This document shows positions 19,440-27,233 of a stretch of 40,360 bases of DNA, piece by piece. The stretch covers positions 1 through 40,360 of the forward strand of contig JAFGDF010000129.1 in NCBI GenBank assembly GCA_016932235.1, given 5' to 3'. The position numbers were made by a program, and so were the translations under genes. Every line of letters begins with the position of its first letter. The stretch's first letter is position 1. The notes beneath the pieces are model-generated. The model did not search any database, was not told the origin of the DNA, and saw nothing but the letters and a program-made list of their open reading frames with translations. The stretch comes from Deltaproteobacteria bacterium (GTDB taxonomy: Bacteria; Desulfobacterota; DSM-4660; Desulfatiglandales; HGW-15).

Positions 19440-20306
19440 GTGCACAATGGGCCAGGGATACGCACCCTGATCCTGTTTAAAGGATGCCCTCTTCGCTGTT
19501 TATGGTGTTCTACTCCGGAATCACAGATGCCTGAACCTGAGATTGCCGTATTTCCCAACAGATGTATCAATTGTGATAAGTGTGTTCCTGTTTGCAGGGT
19601 GAACGCCATTCAATTATCCAATAATATAATCAGCATTAATCGATCTATATGTGATAACTGCGGCGAATGTGCGCAGGTGTGTTACAGTGAAGCAATAAAA
19701 CTTTTGGGGCAATCCATGACTGTAGAAGATTTGTTAAAGGAGGCCATAAAGGATGCCGTACTATATAAGGAGTCGGGAGGAGGCGTAACTTTATCAGGCG
19801 GAGAGCCTTTATTGGATCCTGATTTCGCAGGTGAACTAGCCGGGGCCTTAAAAGAAGAAGGAATTAATGTAGGCGTGGACACTTGCGGTCATGTGCCCTG
19901 GAGAAACATTCAGGCCGTTTTACCTAATGTTGATTTCTTTCTCTGGGACATAAAGCATATGAATCCGGAAAAACATGCTGAATTTACCGGCGTTTCCAAT
20001 GAATTGATTTTAAACAACGCCCGTGCCGCCTCTGAGGAAAATATTCCCATATATATTAGAGTACCTGTGATCCCGGGCTATAATGATTCGGAAGAGAATA
20101 TCATGGCCACCGCTGATTTTGCCAGGGGTCTATCGTCAGTGATTGAGCTGAGTCTTTTGCCGTTACACCATCTGGGAAAATCCAGATATGACAGTTTGAA
20201 CCGTGGATATCCCCTGAAAGATATACCCCTGATTCCGGACAGCATCATGCAGAACATGAAACAAAATGTGGAATCATGTCAATTAAAATGTAACATCTGC
20301 GGGTAA
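19440..20306 (+). CDS. Glycyl-radical enzyme activase (radical SAM, ferredoxin-type inserts)
   Basis: The activase makes the 5'-deoxyadenosyl radical that abstracts hydrogen from a partner GRE. Numbered from the GTG at 19440 (288 residues), the radical-SAM motif CX3CX2C is Cys16, Cys20 and Cys23. Two ferredoxin-type clusters follow (CINCDKCVPVC and CDNCGECAQVC), as in benzylsuccinate synthase and glycerol dehydratase activases. GGGVTLSGGEPLLDPDF, a family hallmark, comes next. The first beta strand (KRVVLDISRGTVHNGPGIRT) lies mostly upstream of this GTG, and the frame stays open to 19371 with no ATG, GTG or TTG. ATT at 19383, six bases after GTGAG, is the best true start. The C-terminus carries an extra CX3CX2C (Cys280, Cys284, Cys287). 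The partner is the GRE at 23437. Confidence 0.88.
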   Translation: MHNGPGIRTLILFKGCPLRCLWCSTPESQMPEPEIAVFPNRCINCDKCVPVCRVNAIQLSNNIISINRSICDNCGECAQVCYSEAIKLLGQSMTVEDLLKEAIKDAVLYKESGGGVTLSGGEPLLDPDFAGELAGALKEEGINVGVDTCGHVPWRNIQAVLPNVDFFLWDIKHMNPEKHAEFTGVSNELILNNARAASEENIPIYIRVPVIPGYNDSEENIMATADFARGLSSVIELSLLPLHHLGKSRYDSLNRGYPLKDIPLIPDSIMQNMKQNVESCQLKCNICG

Positions 20307-20337
20307 CAAGGTACAGACTCGGAGTGAGAGGATTCAA

Positions 20338-21579
20338 ATGAGCGAGAGTTTATTAAATGGTTTCCGGGCTCTTGATTTAACTGATGAGAAAGGATTTGTC
20401 TGCGGTAAGATTTTGGCGGCCATGGGAGTAGAGACAATAAAGATTGAAGCGCCGGGAGGCGATTCCGCAAGATTGGTTCCCCCTTTTCTCAATGATTCGG
20501 CTGAACCGGGAAAAAGTCTCAACTGGTTTGCCTTCAATACGGATAAACGAAGTATCACACTTAACATGGAAACACCTGAAGGGAAAGATCTTTTCAGAAG
20601 ACTCGTAAAGACCGCAGACTTCGTGCTTGAATCATTTCCCGTGGGATATATGGAGAGCCTGAAACTTGGCTATCAGGAATTACGGCGAATAAACCAGAGG
20701 ATTATCTTGACGTCAATAACACCTTTTGGCCGAACTGGACCTTATAGCAATTACAAGGCCTGTGAACTGATTGTCTCGGCCATGGGTGGAGTACTGGAAA
20801 ATACGGGAGATCCGGATAGACCTCCGGTTAAAGAGGCCCTGGATTCCTGTTGTTTCCATGCTAATGTGGCTGCCGCTCTCGGGACGATGACCGCACATTA
20901 TTATCGCGAAGTGTCAGGGGAGGGACAGGAAGTTGATATTTCTATTCAGGAAGTCGCTGCAAGCAGAAGGACAATAGGCTTAATCGGCTGGGAATTTGAT
21001 GAGCTCTTGTTTAAGCGCAGCGGCCCATATAACCGGTTCGGCCGACAGTCGGCCAGGTGGATATGGGCATGCAAAGACGGTTATGTATATTGGCAGTTAT
21101 TCGGCGGGCTTCATGGCGCATCAGCTAATGCGGCGTTGTCCAGGTGGATTGACGAAGACGGCATGGAAAATCCCCTGAGTGAAATAGACAACTGGCAAGA
21201 ATTTGATATGAGCACAATGACTGAAGAGAGATTGGAAGTTTGGGAAAATGCCATAAGCAAGTTCTTTTTGAAACACACCAAAAAGGAGATAGTGGAAGAA
21301 GGATTAAAAAGGGGGACAAATACCTGCGTGGTACAAAATTCCTCGGATTTGGCGGGACATCCCCAGCTCAGGGAGAGAAATTACTGGATTGATCTGGAAC
21401 ATGAAGATCTTCGCTTAAATTTTGTTTATCCCCGTCACTTTTTCCTGTCCGATGAAACTGAAAATTTCGTCAAACGTCGCGCGCCTTTGATTGGCGAGGA
21501 TAACGATGCAGTCTATAGAAAAGAAATGGGATTATCGGAAGCTGAAATTTCGGCATTGAAAAAATCGGGTGTTATCTGA
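20338..21579 (+). CDS. CaiB/BaiF type III CoA-transferase, subunit with Glu at the catalytic position
   Basis: The protein has 413 residues. Type III CoA-transferases move CoA between carboxylic acids through an Asp-bound anhydride/thioester intermediate. Family features are NTDKRSITLNM (67-77), SITPFGRTGPY and GQEVDISIQEV (197-207). In the last motif the catalytic Asp of formyl-CoA transferase aligns with Glu205. The next gene encodes a second family member with Asp there. Two unlike subunits in tandem recall BbsE and BbsF of anaerobic toluene degradation, so a heteromeric enzyme is likely (inference). GTGAGAGGA precedes the ATG. The gap from the activase stop is 31 bp and to the next gene 23 bp. 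Confidence 0.88.
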   Translation: MSESLLNGFRALDLTDEKGFVCGKILAAMGVETIKIEAPGGDSARLVPPFLNDSAEPGKSLNWFAFNTDKRSITLNMETPEGKDLFRRLVKTADFVLESFPVGYMESLKLGYQELRRINQRIILTSITPFGRTGPYSNYKACELIVSAMGGVLENTGDPDRPPVKEALDSCCFHANVAAALGTMTAHYYREVSGEGQEVDISIQEVAASRRTIGLIGWEFDELLFKRSGPYNRFGRQSARWIWACKDGYVYWQLFGGLHGASANAALSRWIDEDGMENPLSEIDNWQEFDMSTMTEERLEVWENAISKFFLKHTKKEIVEEGLKRGTNTCVVQNSSDLAGHPQLRERNYWIDLEHEDLRLNFVYPRHFFLSDETENFVKRRAPLIGEDNDAVYRKEMGLSEAEISALKKSGVI

Positions 21580-21602
21580 AGGGGAAAGTAGCGAGTGAAA
21601 CC

Positions 21603-22817
21603 GTGAACCGGAAAGCATTAAGCGGGGTAAAAGTCTTGGATTTTGGCTGGGCGGTAGTGGGTGGCTTAAGCGGTAAATATCTTGGTGATTATGGGGCTGA
21701 AGTGGTTCGAGTTGAGTCTGCCACGCGTCCTGACCTGGTAAGAACGGCACAGTATGTCTCATTATCAAAGGCTAATAGCCTGGATGATAAGCCATGGTTC
21801 AATCATACGAACAGTTCAAAATACAGCTTGGCGATTAATCTTAAACACGAGCTGGCCCGGTCGGTAATGGATCGTCTTCTTCTATGGGCAGACGTGGTCC
21901 TTGAAAACTACACGCCTGGAACAATGAGCAGGATGGGTTATGGTTACGAATATATGAGAAAGATAAATCCTGATATAATAATGGTTTCAGGCAGCGCCTA
22001 TGGCCAGACAGGGCCTCTTGCACATGAGTGGGGTGTTGATGGCACAGGAGCCGCCTCATCCGGGCGCCTTGACCTGACCGGGTGGCCTGACAGAGTCCCG
22101 GTGAATCCGAGTAACACCACCTATGGCGATTCCGTGCTAGGGATGATCAATCCGATGGTGGTTATCGCTGCCTTGGACTACAAACGCAGAACAGGTAAAG
22201 GGCAATATATCGATGCCGCTATGTTGGATGTTTCAGCCCATCAGGTTGCTTCAGCGTTTCTGGACTGGCAGGCCAACAAGCATCTGCAATGTCGTGATGG
22301 CAACCGGATTCCCAACGCTTCTCCACACGGCGTCTTCCCCTGTAAAGGGGAAGATCGGTGGTGTGCCATCGCGGTGTTTACTGAGGAGGAATGGAACTCA
22401 TTCTGCCGGGTTATGGGAAACCCTCCTTGGTCAAAGCATGAGAAGTTTATTACCTTGAAATCAAGAAAGAAAAATGAGGACCAATTAGAGCAATATATAT
22501 CTGAGTGGACTATAAACCATTCAGCAGAGAAGGTCATGTCATTGATGCAATCCGCCGGCGTTCCCGCTGGAGTGGTGCAAAATGTTCAAGATTTGTTCGA
22601 ACGGGATCCTCAGCTGAAAGAGAGAAGATTTCTTATACCCCTGAAACATCCTGTTCTTGGCGTTGTTAATCATCCGACTCCACCCTATAAGTTAAAGAAG
22701 ACGGAAGCTCAGGTGAAGACTTCTCCATGTATAGGTGAACATACTGAATATGTGTGTACAAGGCTGCTTGGTATGTCTGATGAGGAGTTTATAAGAATGT
22801 TACCTTGTCTTGTCTGA
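21603..22817 (+). CDS. CaiB/BaiF type III CoA-transferase, subunit with catalytic Asp
   Basis: The 404-residue protein is homologous to the preceding gene product, with VLDFGWAVVGGLSGKYLGDYG at the N-terminus, VSGSAYGQTGPLA and GQYIDAAMLDVSAHQ. The last places Asp209 at the catalytic position of the family. It probably carries the covalent chemistry in a complex with the upstream subunit. The acid substrate and CoA donor cannot be told from sequence. The start codon is GTG with a poor ribosome site, in keeping with translational coupling to the upstream gene 23 bp away. Confidence 0.88.
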   Translation: MNRKALSGVKVLDFGWAVVGGLSGKYLGDYGAEVVRVESATRPDLVRTAQYVSLSKANSLDDKPWFNHTNSSKYSLAINLKHELARSVMDRLLLWADVVLENYTPGTMSRMGYGYEYMRKINPDIIMVSGSAYGQTGPLAHEWGVDGTGAASSGRLDLTGWPDRVPVNPSNTTYGDSVLGMINPMVVIAALDYKRRTGKGQYIDAAMLDVSAHQVASAFLDWQANKHLQCRDGNRIPNASPHGVFPCKGEDRWCAIAVFTEEEWNSFCRVMGNPPWSKHEKFITLKSRKKNEDQLEQYISEWTINHSAEKVMSLMQSAGVPAGVVQNVQDLFERDPQLKERRFLIPLKHPVLGVVNHPTPPYKLKKTEAQVKTSPCIGEHTEYVCTRLLGMSDEEFIRMLPCLV

Positions 22818-22865
22818 AAAAAGATTATCTCCAATAATCCTTGAATCTAAATTTGAGGTTATCAA

Positions 22866-23306
22866 ATGATTAAAAAACTGGACCACGCGAGTATTTCAAC
22901 GTCGGACATAAACCGATCTTTAGCTTTCTACCGTGATGTACTGGGTCTGAAAGTAGAATTTGAGGATGAGACATCAGGAAAGGATTTTGGGTCCGTTATG
23001 GGCGCTTCCGATGATTTTCGCGCCCTTGTAATAAAATTTGAGGAAGGGCTTGAGCTTATTCAGTTTATTTCCCCGGCCGGTGCAAGATTAGATATTAAAC
23101 CCTGGGACATAGGGGCAGTGATTCTGGATTTTGAAGTTTCAGGACTCGAAGAGCTATATTCCGATCTTAAAGAAAAAGGAGTAGAATTTGTCAGCCCACT
23201 GACGAGTCTGAAAGCCCCTAATGCCGGCGATGATCCACTGAAGATTGTTCAACTCCATGGTCCGGACGGAGAGAGAATTGTCCTAATAGAATCGAAAAGG
23301 AGATAG
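22866..23306 (+). CDS. VOC-superfamily protein, copy 2
   Basis: The protein has 146 residues and is a paralogue of the protein at 18000-18437. It shares the start (MIKKLDHASISTSDINRSLA), FYRDVLGLKVEF, FEEGLELIQFISP and the end LHGPDGERIVLIE. His7 is conserved, and the internal third-ligand His is again missing (GAVILDFEV). Keeping two diverged copies in one operon suggests that they act on different substrates or form a heterodimer. GAGGT lies before the ATG. It sits between the CoA-transferase pair and the GRE. Confidence 0.8.
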   Translation: MIKKLDHASISTSDINRSLAFYRDVLGLKVEFEDETSGKDFGSVMGASDDFRALVIKFEEGLELIQFISPAGARLDIKPWDIGAVILDFEVSGLEELYSDLKEKGVEFVSPLTSLKAPNAGDDPLKIVQLHGPDGERIVLIESKRR

Positions 23307-23436
23307 GGAAAAGGGAGGGATTGCATATCCCTGCCAAGAGCACAGAAAAATTAAGCGACGGATTTTTTGTAAAATACCTGTTATGCTGGCAGCTTAAATT
23401 GTAACGGTAATCAAACTATTACCTTAGGAGGAGAAA

Positions 23437-25929
23437 ATGATTACTGCAAATAAGGTTGAAAAAAATAAGGGGGATGTGATTGAACAGGCTTCATTCGTTC
23501 GAAGTTGTTCGGAGCGGATCATTAAGGCAAGAAACCGTATCCTGACGCCGATCGAAATCTGTATTGAGCGTGTTCGTTCCGAAATGCACGCTTTAGAGCG
23601 TTATAAGGGTGAACCCCAGGTTATTATACGAGCGCGCATGTTTGAAACTTATCTAAAGGAAAAGACCAGGTATATTTTGGATGATGAACTCATCGTCGGT
23701 AATATTACGGGCAAGATCCGGGGGGCGTCCATTTCAGGTGATACAATTCCCACTGTTGATGCGGAGCTGGATCATCCTGAACAGGATTATGAGATACGTC
23801 CGCATGAACAGTATCTTATCTCCAAGGAAGACAGGAAGGAACTCAGACAAATCATTATCCCGTATTTCAGAGGGAAGACTCAACTTGAAGATATCTTGAA
23901 TAGAGCTGATGACGAAGTAAGGGAAAAAGCATTTACCCGAACCGCTTCTTGTTCACACATCCCTGTTATCGCTGAGATGACGGCTGACAGGGATCTTCAG
24001 CACCTGTTGCTGAATTACGATAAAGTGCTGTACAAAGGTCTGAACGGCATTAAAGCGGAAGTTGAGCACTACATAAACGAGCTTAATCAGCCTTATACGC
24101 TTTATGGCTTGGAAGAAAAGAAAAATTTCTATGAAGCCGTTCTGATTACCCTGGATGCCGCTATGGAGTACGCCAGGAGTTATGCTGATCTGGCTCGTGA
24201 AATGGCGGGAAAGGAGTCCAATCCGAAAAGGAAAGAAGAGCTTGAACATATCGCAATGAATTGTGAGAAGGTGCCGGCCAATCCAGCGAGAGACTGGTGG
24301 GAAGCACTGCAATCCGTGTGGATGATGAATGTACTGGTCCATATACATTTTAACTTCTATGGCCATACCCCAGGACGCTTTGATCAATACACATATCCTT
24401 TCTATAAAAAATCGGTCATCGAAGATAAGACAATGACCCGGGACCAGGCCGCTGAGCTGCTTCAATGCCTGTGGATAAAATTTAATGAGTGGGCGGCATT
24501 CAATAACTATGCGGTGGCCACTTTTGCACCGGGACAGGGCCTGAGCCAGACCATAACAATAGGTGGTCAGACCCGGGATGGCAAGGATGCCTGCAATGAC
24601 GTAACCATGCTTTGTCTGGAAGTCGAGGAGCAAATAGGCCTGCCTCAACCCGAATTCGCCATGAGAATCTGGGAAGGCACTCCAGACGAATATCTGAAAA
24701 AAGCCGCCCGGGTCATAAGACTGGGTTACGGCATGCCTAAATTTGTCGGCGACCGGAAGTCCTTGCAGATGACGGCCAGGATGTATCCGGATCTGGCGAT
24801 TGAGGATTGGAGAGAATACGTGATGACGGGATGCACGGAGATTGTCCTGCCTCATATCTCGATGTTTCAGGCCTTTGAAGGAGTTTGCATAATAGCAAAA
24901 GTGCTGGAATTAACGCTGAACAACGGAAAGTGTACAATCTGCGGGAAGCAGATAGGTCCTTTAACCGGGGACCCTCATACATTTGAATCCATGGGTGCCC
25001 TTAAAAAGGCATTCCGGGAGCAGCTTTTCTACTGGGTGAAGTTCATGGCGAGAGGTATAAAAGTGGTCATGGAGGTTAAAGCCGAGAAAAAGATGGCGCC
25101 CTTCGGTTCGGCACTTCTGGATGGACCGTTACAGAAGGGGCTTGATATGGCTCAGGGAGGAGCGTGGTACAGTGGATATGGAGTATTCTTTAGCGGGCTC
25201 GCAAATACTGCTGACTCTCTGGCAGTTATTGACAAGCTTATTTATAGAGATAAGAGAATGACCTGGTCCCAGCTTCTTGAGGCTCTTAAGGCGAACTGGG
25301 AAGGATATGAGGATATAAGACAACTATGCATTAACAGGGTGCCTAAATATGGTAATGATGACGAGTTTGCGGATGGATGGGCTTCCTGGGTAGTGGACGC
25401 ATGGTGCGATAGCATAGAATGGATTAATGGACAGAATGAGTTGCTTCCATACTACGGAGGCAAGTACCTTCCCTCGGGAATGATAGGGCAGGCAAATGTA
25501 ACCTTTGGTGACTGGGTGGGCGCGCTTCCTGACGGGCGCCGGCATCCGAAACCTTTAGCCGATTGCATTTCCCCAAATGCAGGCATGGATAAGCATGGTC
25601 CGACGGCTGTACTTAAGTCGGTCGGCCAGTTGCCATCGCACCGGCTCGTCTTCGGAGGTCCATTGAACATCAGATTAAACTACGATCTGCTTGCGACCGA
25701 TGATGGTCTCGATAAATTCGTATCTTTTCTTAGAACCTTTGAAGATTTAGGTATATTCCATTTACAGCTCAATGTGGTTTCCTCGGAACTTCTGCGCAGG
25801 GCAATGAAGGAGCCACAAAATTACCGGGATGTATTAGTCCGTGTCGCCAGTTACTGTAGTTACTTTGTTGAGCTTACTGAGGCCCAGCAGTTAGATATAA
25901 TAGCTCGTACCGAGCACCATGGTTACTAG
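23437..25929 (+). CDS. Glycyl-radical enzyme family protein with Ser in place of the radical glycine
   Basis: This 830-residue protein belongs to the pyruvate formate-lyase/glycerol dehydratase superfamily. The N-terminal PFL domain starts near ERIIKARNRILTPIEICIER. The thiyl-radical site is Cys466 in MTGCTEIVLPHIS, followed by Glu468; the Cys-x-Glu pair is typical of dehydratase/lyase members such as glycerol dehydratase, CutC and isethionate lyase. Late motifs GALPDGRRHPKPLADCISP, GPTAVLKSV, FGGPLNIRLN and FHLQLNVV are standard. The C-terminal Gly-radical loop reads VRVASYCSYFVEL where RVxGY is expected, so residue 805 is Ser (codon AGT, 25849-25851) 25 residues from the end; Cys807 is also unusual. 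The protein may be inactive, rescued by a separate glycyl-radical domain, or chemically novel. AGGAGGAG precedes the ATG. Its activase is encoded at 19440. Confidence 0.9.
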   Translation: MITANKVEKNKGDVIEQASFVRSCSERIIKARNRILTPIEICIERVRSEMHALERYKGEPQVIIRARMFETYLKEKTRYILDDELIVGNITGKIRGASISGDTIPTVDAELDHPEQDYEIRPHEQYLISKEDRKELRQIIIPYFRGKTQLEDILNRADDEVREKAFTRTASCSHIPVIAEMTADRDLQHLLLNYDKVLYKGLNGIKAEVEHYINELNQPYTLYGLEEKKNFYEAVLITLDAAMEYARSYADLAREMAGKESNPKRKEELEHIAMNCEKVPANPARDWWEALQSVWMMNVLVHIHFNFYGHTPGRFDQYTYPFYKKSVIEDKTMTRDQAAELLQCLWIKFNEWAAFNNYAVATFAPGQGLSQTITIGGQTRDGKDACNDVTMLCLEVEEQIGLPQPEFAMRIWEGTPDEYLKKAARVIRLGYGMPKFVGDRKSLQMTARMYPDLAIEDWREYVMTGCTEIVLPHISMFQAFEGVCIIAKVLELTLNNGKCTICGKQIGPLTGDPHTFESMGALKKAFREQLFYWVKFMARGIKVVMEVKAEKKMAPFGSALLDGPLQKGLDMAQGGAWYSGYGVFFSGLANTADSLAVIDKLIYRDKRMTWSQLLEALKANWEGYEDIRQLCINRVPKYGNDDEFADGWASWVVDAWCDSIEWINGQNELLPYYGGKYLPSGMIGQANVTFGDWVGALPDGRRHPKPLADCISPNAGMDKHGPTAVLKSVGQLPSHRLVFGGPLNIRLNYDLLATDDGLDKFVSFLRTFEDLGIFHLQLNVVSSELLRRAMKEPQNYRDVLVRVASYCSYFVELTEAQQLDIIARTEHHGY

Positions 25930-25933
25930 ACGA

Positions 25934-25959
25934 AAGGAGGGGAATATATGGATAGGTAA
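25934..25959 (+). other. Strong ribosome site with a three-codon open frame (MDR)
   Basis: AAGGAGGGG (25934-25942) is followed by ATG GAT AGG TAA (25948-25959). The site AGGAGGGGAATA-ATG is nearly identical to the dctP ribosome site 95 bp downstream. It may be a leader mini-ORF or the relic of a duplication at the junction between the enzyme and transporter halves of the cluster. Confidence 0.5.
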
Positions 25960-26052
25960 GGATATTTTTTATCGTGAATGTCATATTTATCATGCTGTGT
26001 CCGACTAGCCTGTAAAAGAGATGTGAATAAATAATTTCAGGAGGGGAATAAA

Positions 26053-27078
26053 ATGAGAAAGAGCCGAATTCGTGTTTTAATGGTTATGTTATCGGTAATT
26101 GCAATCCTTTCATTTGCGTTTTGTACTGCTGATTTAACGGCGGCGGAAAAAACGAAGATCATAAAGCTGTCTCATCCGTTGCCCGATTTTGATATCATGG
26201 TACAGGGGATTATGAAAGCGGCTGAAGAGTTCAATGCTATCGCCGGCGGCAGGTATAAAATCGAAGTCTATCCCGGCGGGGTGCTGGCCGGCATGCTGGA
26301 AGGCTTTGAAATGGTGCAGTCAGGGGCACTTGAAGCCTGCGATTTCGCTCCGGATTACCTTTCCGAAAAAGACTTGATCTTCGGAGCGCAAAACCTGCCT
26401 TTTGCTTTCAAAGACGGACTGTCATTCCAGAAATTCCTGGACGCGGTTCGCGAACAGGAATGGGATCAACGTTTGAAAGATAAATACAACGTAAAGCTTC
26501 TGTCTTTACTTGTGTGTTTCGCTCATGATGCCTGGTGCGGGACGAAGCCTATAAAGACCCTTGAGGATTGGAAGGGCAAAGTTGTCTGGGCCTCCAGTCC
26601 TGCGGAGGCCGAATCCCTCAAACTCCTGGGGGCTTCCCCGGTGTCTATGGATTGGGGCGAAGGCTATCCCGCAATAGAGAAGGGAGTGGTCGACGGGGGC
26701 ACATATGGTCTGGGTGCGGCATGGATGCTTAAATGGTCGGCCTGCAAATATTTCACTGCGGCCAACATGTTTTCGTCTTCAGCGGGTGTCGTTATTAATC
26801 AGGATGTGTTCAATTCTATGCCGAAGGATCTTCAGGATGCTTTGCTCAAGGTATTTAATTCATACCAGGAGAAGATGATTCCGTATTTCACCCATGATGT
26901 TTTAAAAATTATGGAAGATGAATTAAAAGCCAGCGGAGCCGAGGTATATCATCCACCGGCGGACGAGATAGCCAGGTGGGCGGAGGCAACCAAAGGCGCG
27001 TGGGATTCCTATCTGGGGAAACTGCCACCGGAAAAGGCTAAAATGATCAAAAGCCTGATAGAGGAAGCCAATAAGTAG
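26053..27078 (+). CDS. dctP: TRAP transporter solute-binding protein (DctP family)
   Basis: The protein has 341 residues with an N-terminal signal peptide (hydrophobic about 8-24, cleavage probably near LTAAEKTK, about 31-32). It is periplasmic and delivers solute to the DctQM permease. Family segments include EVYPGGVLAG, GASPVSMDWGEGYPAIEKGVVDG and NQDVFNSMP. In most DctP proteins an Arg in a KGLKIRV-type strand binds the substrate carboxylate. Here the strand is WKGKVVWAS, with Trp179 at that place, so the ligand may not be a simple carboxylate. AGGAGGGG precedes the ATG. Two strong hairpins follow the stop and may stabilise the dctP part of the transcript. Confidence 0.92.
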   Translation: MRKSRIRVLMVMLSVIAILSFAFCTADLTAAEKTKIIKLSHPLPDFDIMVQGIMKAAEEFNAIAGGRYKIEVYPGGVLAGMLEGFEMVQSGALEACDFAPDYLSEKDLIFGAQNLPFAFKDGLSFQKFLDAVREQEWDQRLKDKYNVKLLSLLVCFAHDAWCGTKPIKTLEDWKGKVVWASSPAEAESLKLLGASPVSMDWGEGYPAIEKGVVDGGTYGLGAAWMLKWSACKYFTAANMFSSSAGVVINQDVFNSMPKDLQDALLKVFNSYQEKMIPYFTHDVLKIMEDELKASGAEVYHPPADEIARWAEATKGAWDSYLGKLPPEKAKMIKSLIEEANK

Positions 27079-27117
27079 TTCTAATTTTTCCAGCGAGGCG
27101 ATTTGTATTGTTGAAAA

Positions 27118-27156
27118 ATTCCCGCTTCTCATTCCTTAAGGAAGAGAGGCGGGAAT
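27118..27156 (+). other. Intercistronic hairpin 1 between dctP and dctQ
   Basis: ATTCCCGC and GCGGGAAT pair, with further pairing of TTCTC and GAGAG-type bases toward a short CTTAAG-centred loop. The following bases are AT-containing but have no clean T-run, so it would work as an mRNA stabiliser or attenuator rather than a full terminator. Confidence 0.6.
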
Positions 27157-27182
27157 ATCGGGGATAACAAAATTAAAATCTT

Positions 27183-27221
27183 ACCAGGAGACTGTCGGGC
27201 AAAGCCCGACAGTCTCCTGGT
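27183..27221 (+). repeat. Perfect 18-bp palindrome (dispersed family) abutting the dctQ ribosome site
   Basis: The arms pair over 18 bp (ACCAGGAGACTGTCGGGC and its complement) around AAA, the longest copy of the GTCGGRC/GYCCGAC family in the window. The right arm ends at 27221, directly against GGAGG (27222-27226) that serves dctQ. Folding could limit dctQM translation relative to dctP. Confidence 0.8.
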
Positions 27222-27233
27222 GGAGGGTTGCCT

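Noticed and set aside
23953..24855. 300-codon minus-strand frame
   Set aside because: It lies wholly inside the GRE gene on the other strand and has no family features.
23437..25929. GRE as a fumarate-adding (benzylsuccinate/alkylsuccinate synthase) enzyme
   Set aside because: The Cys-x-Glu active-site pair resembles dehydratase and lyase members, and no small BssB/BssC-like subunits are encoded nearby; the CoA-transferase pair alone is not enough.
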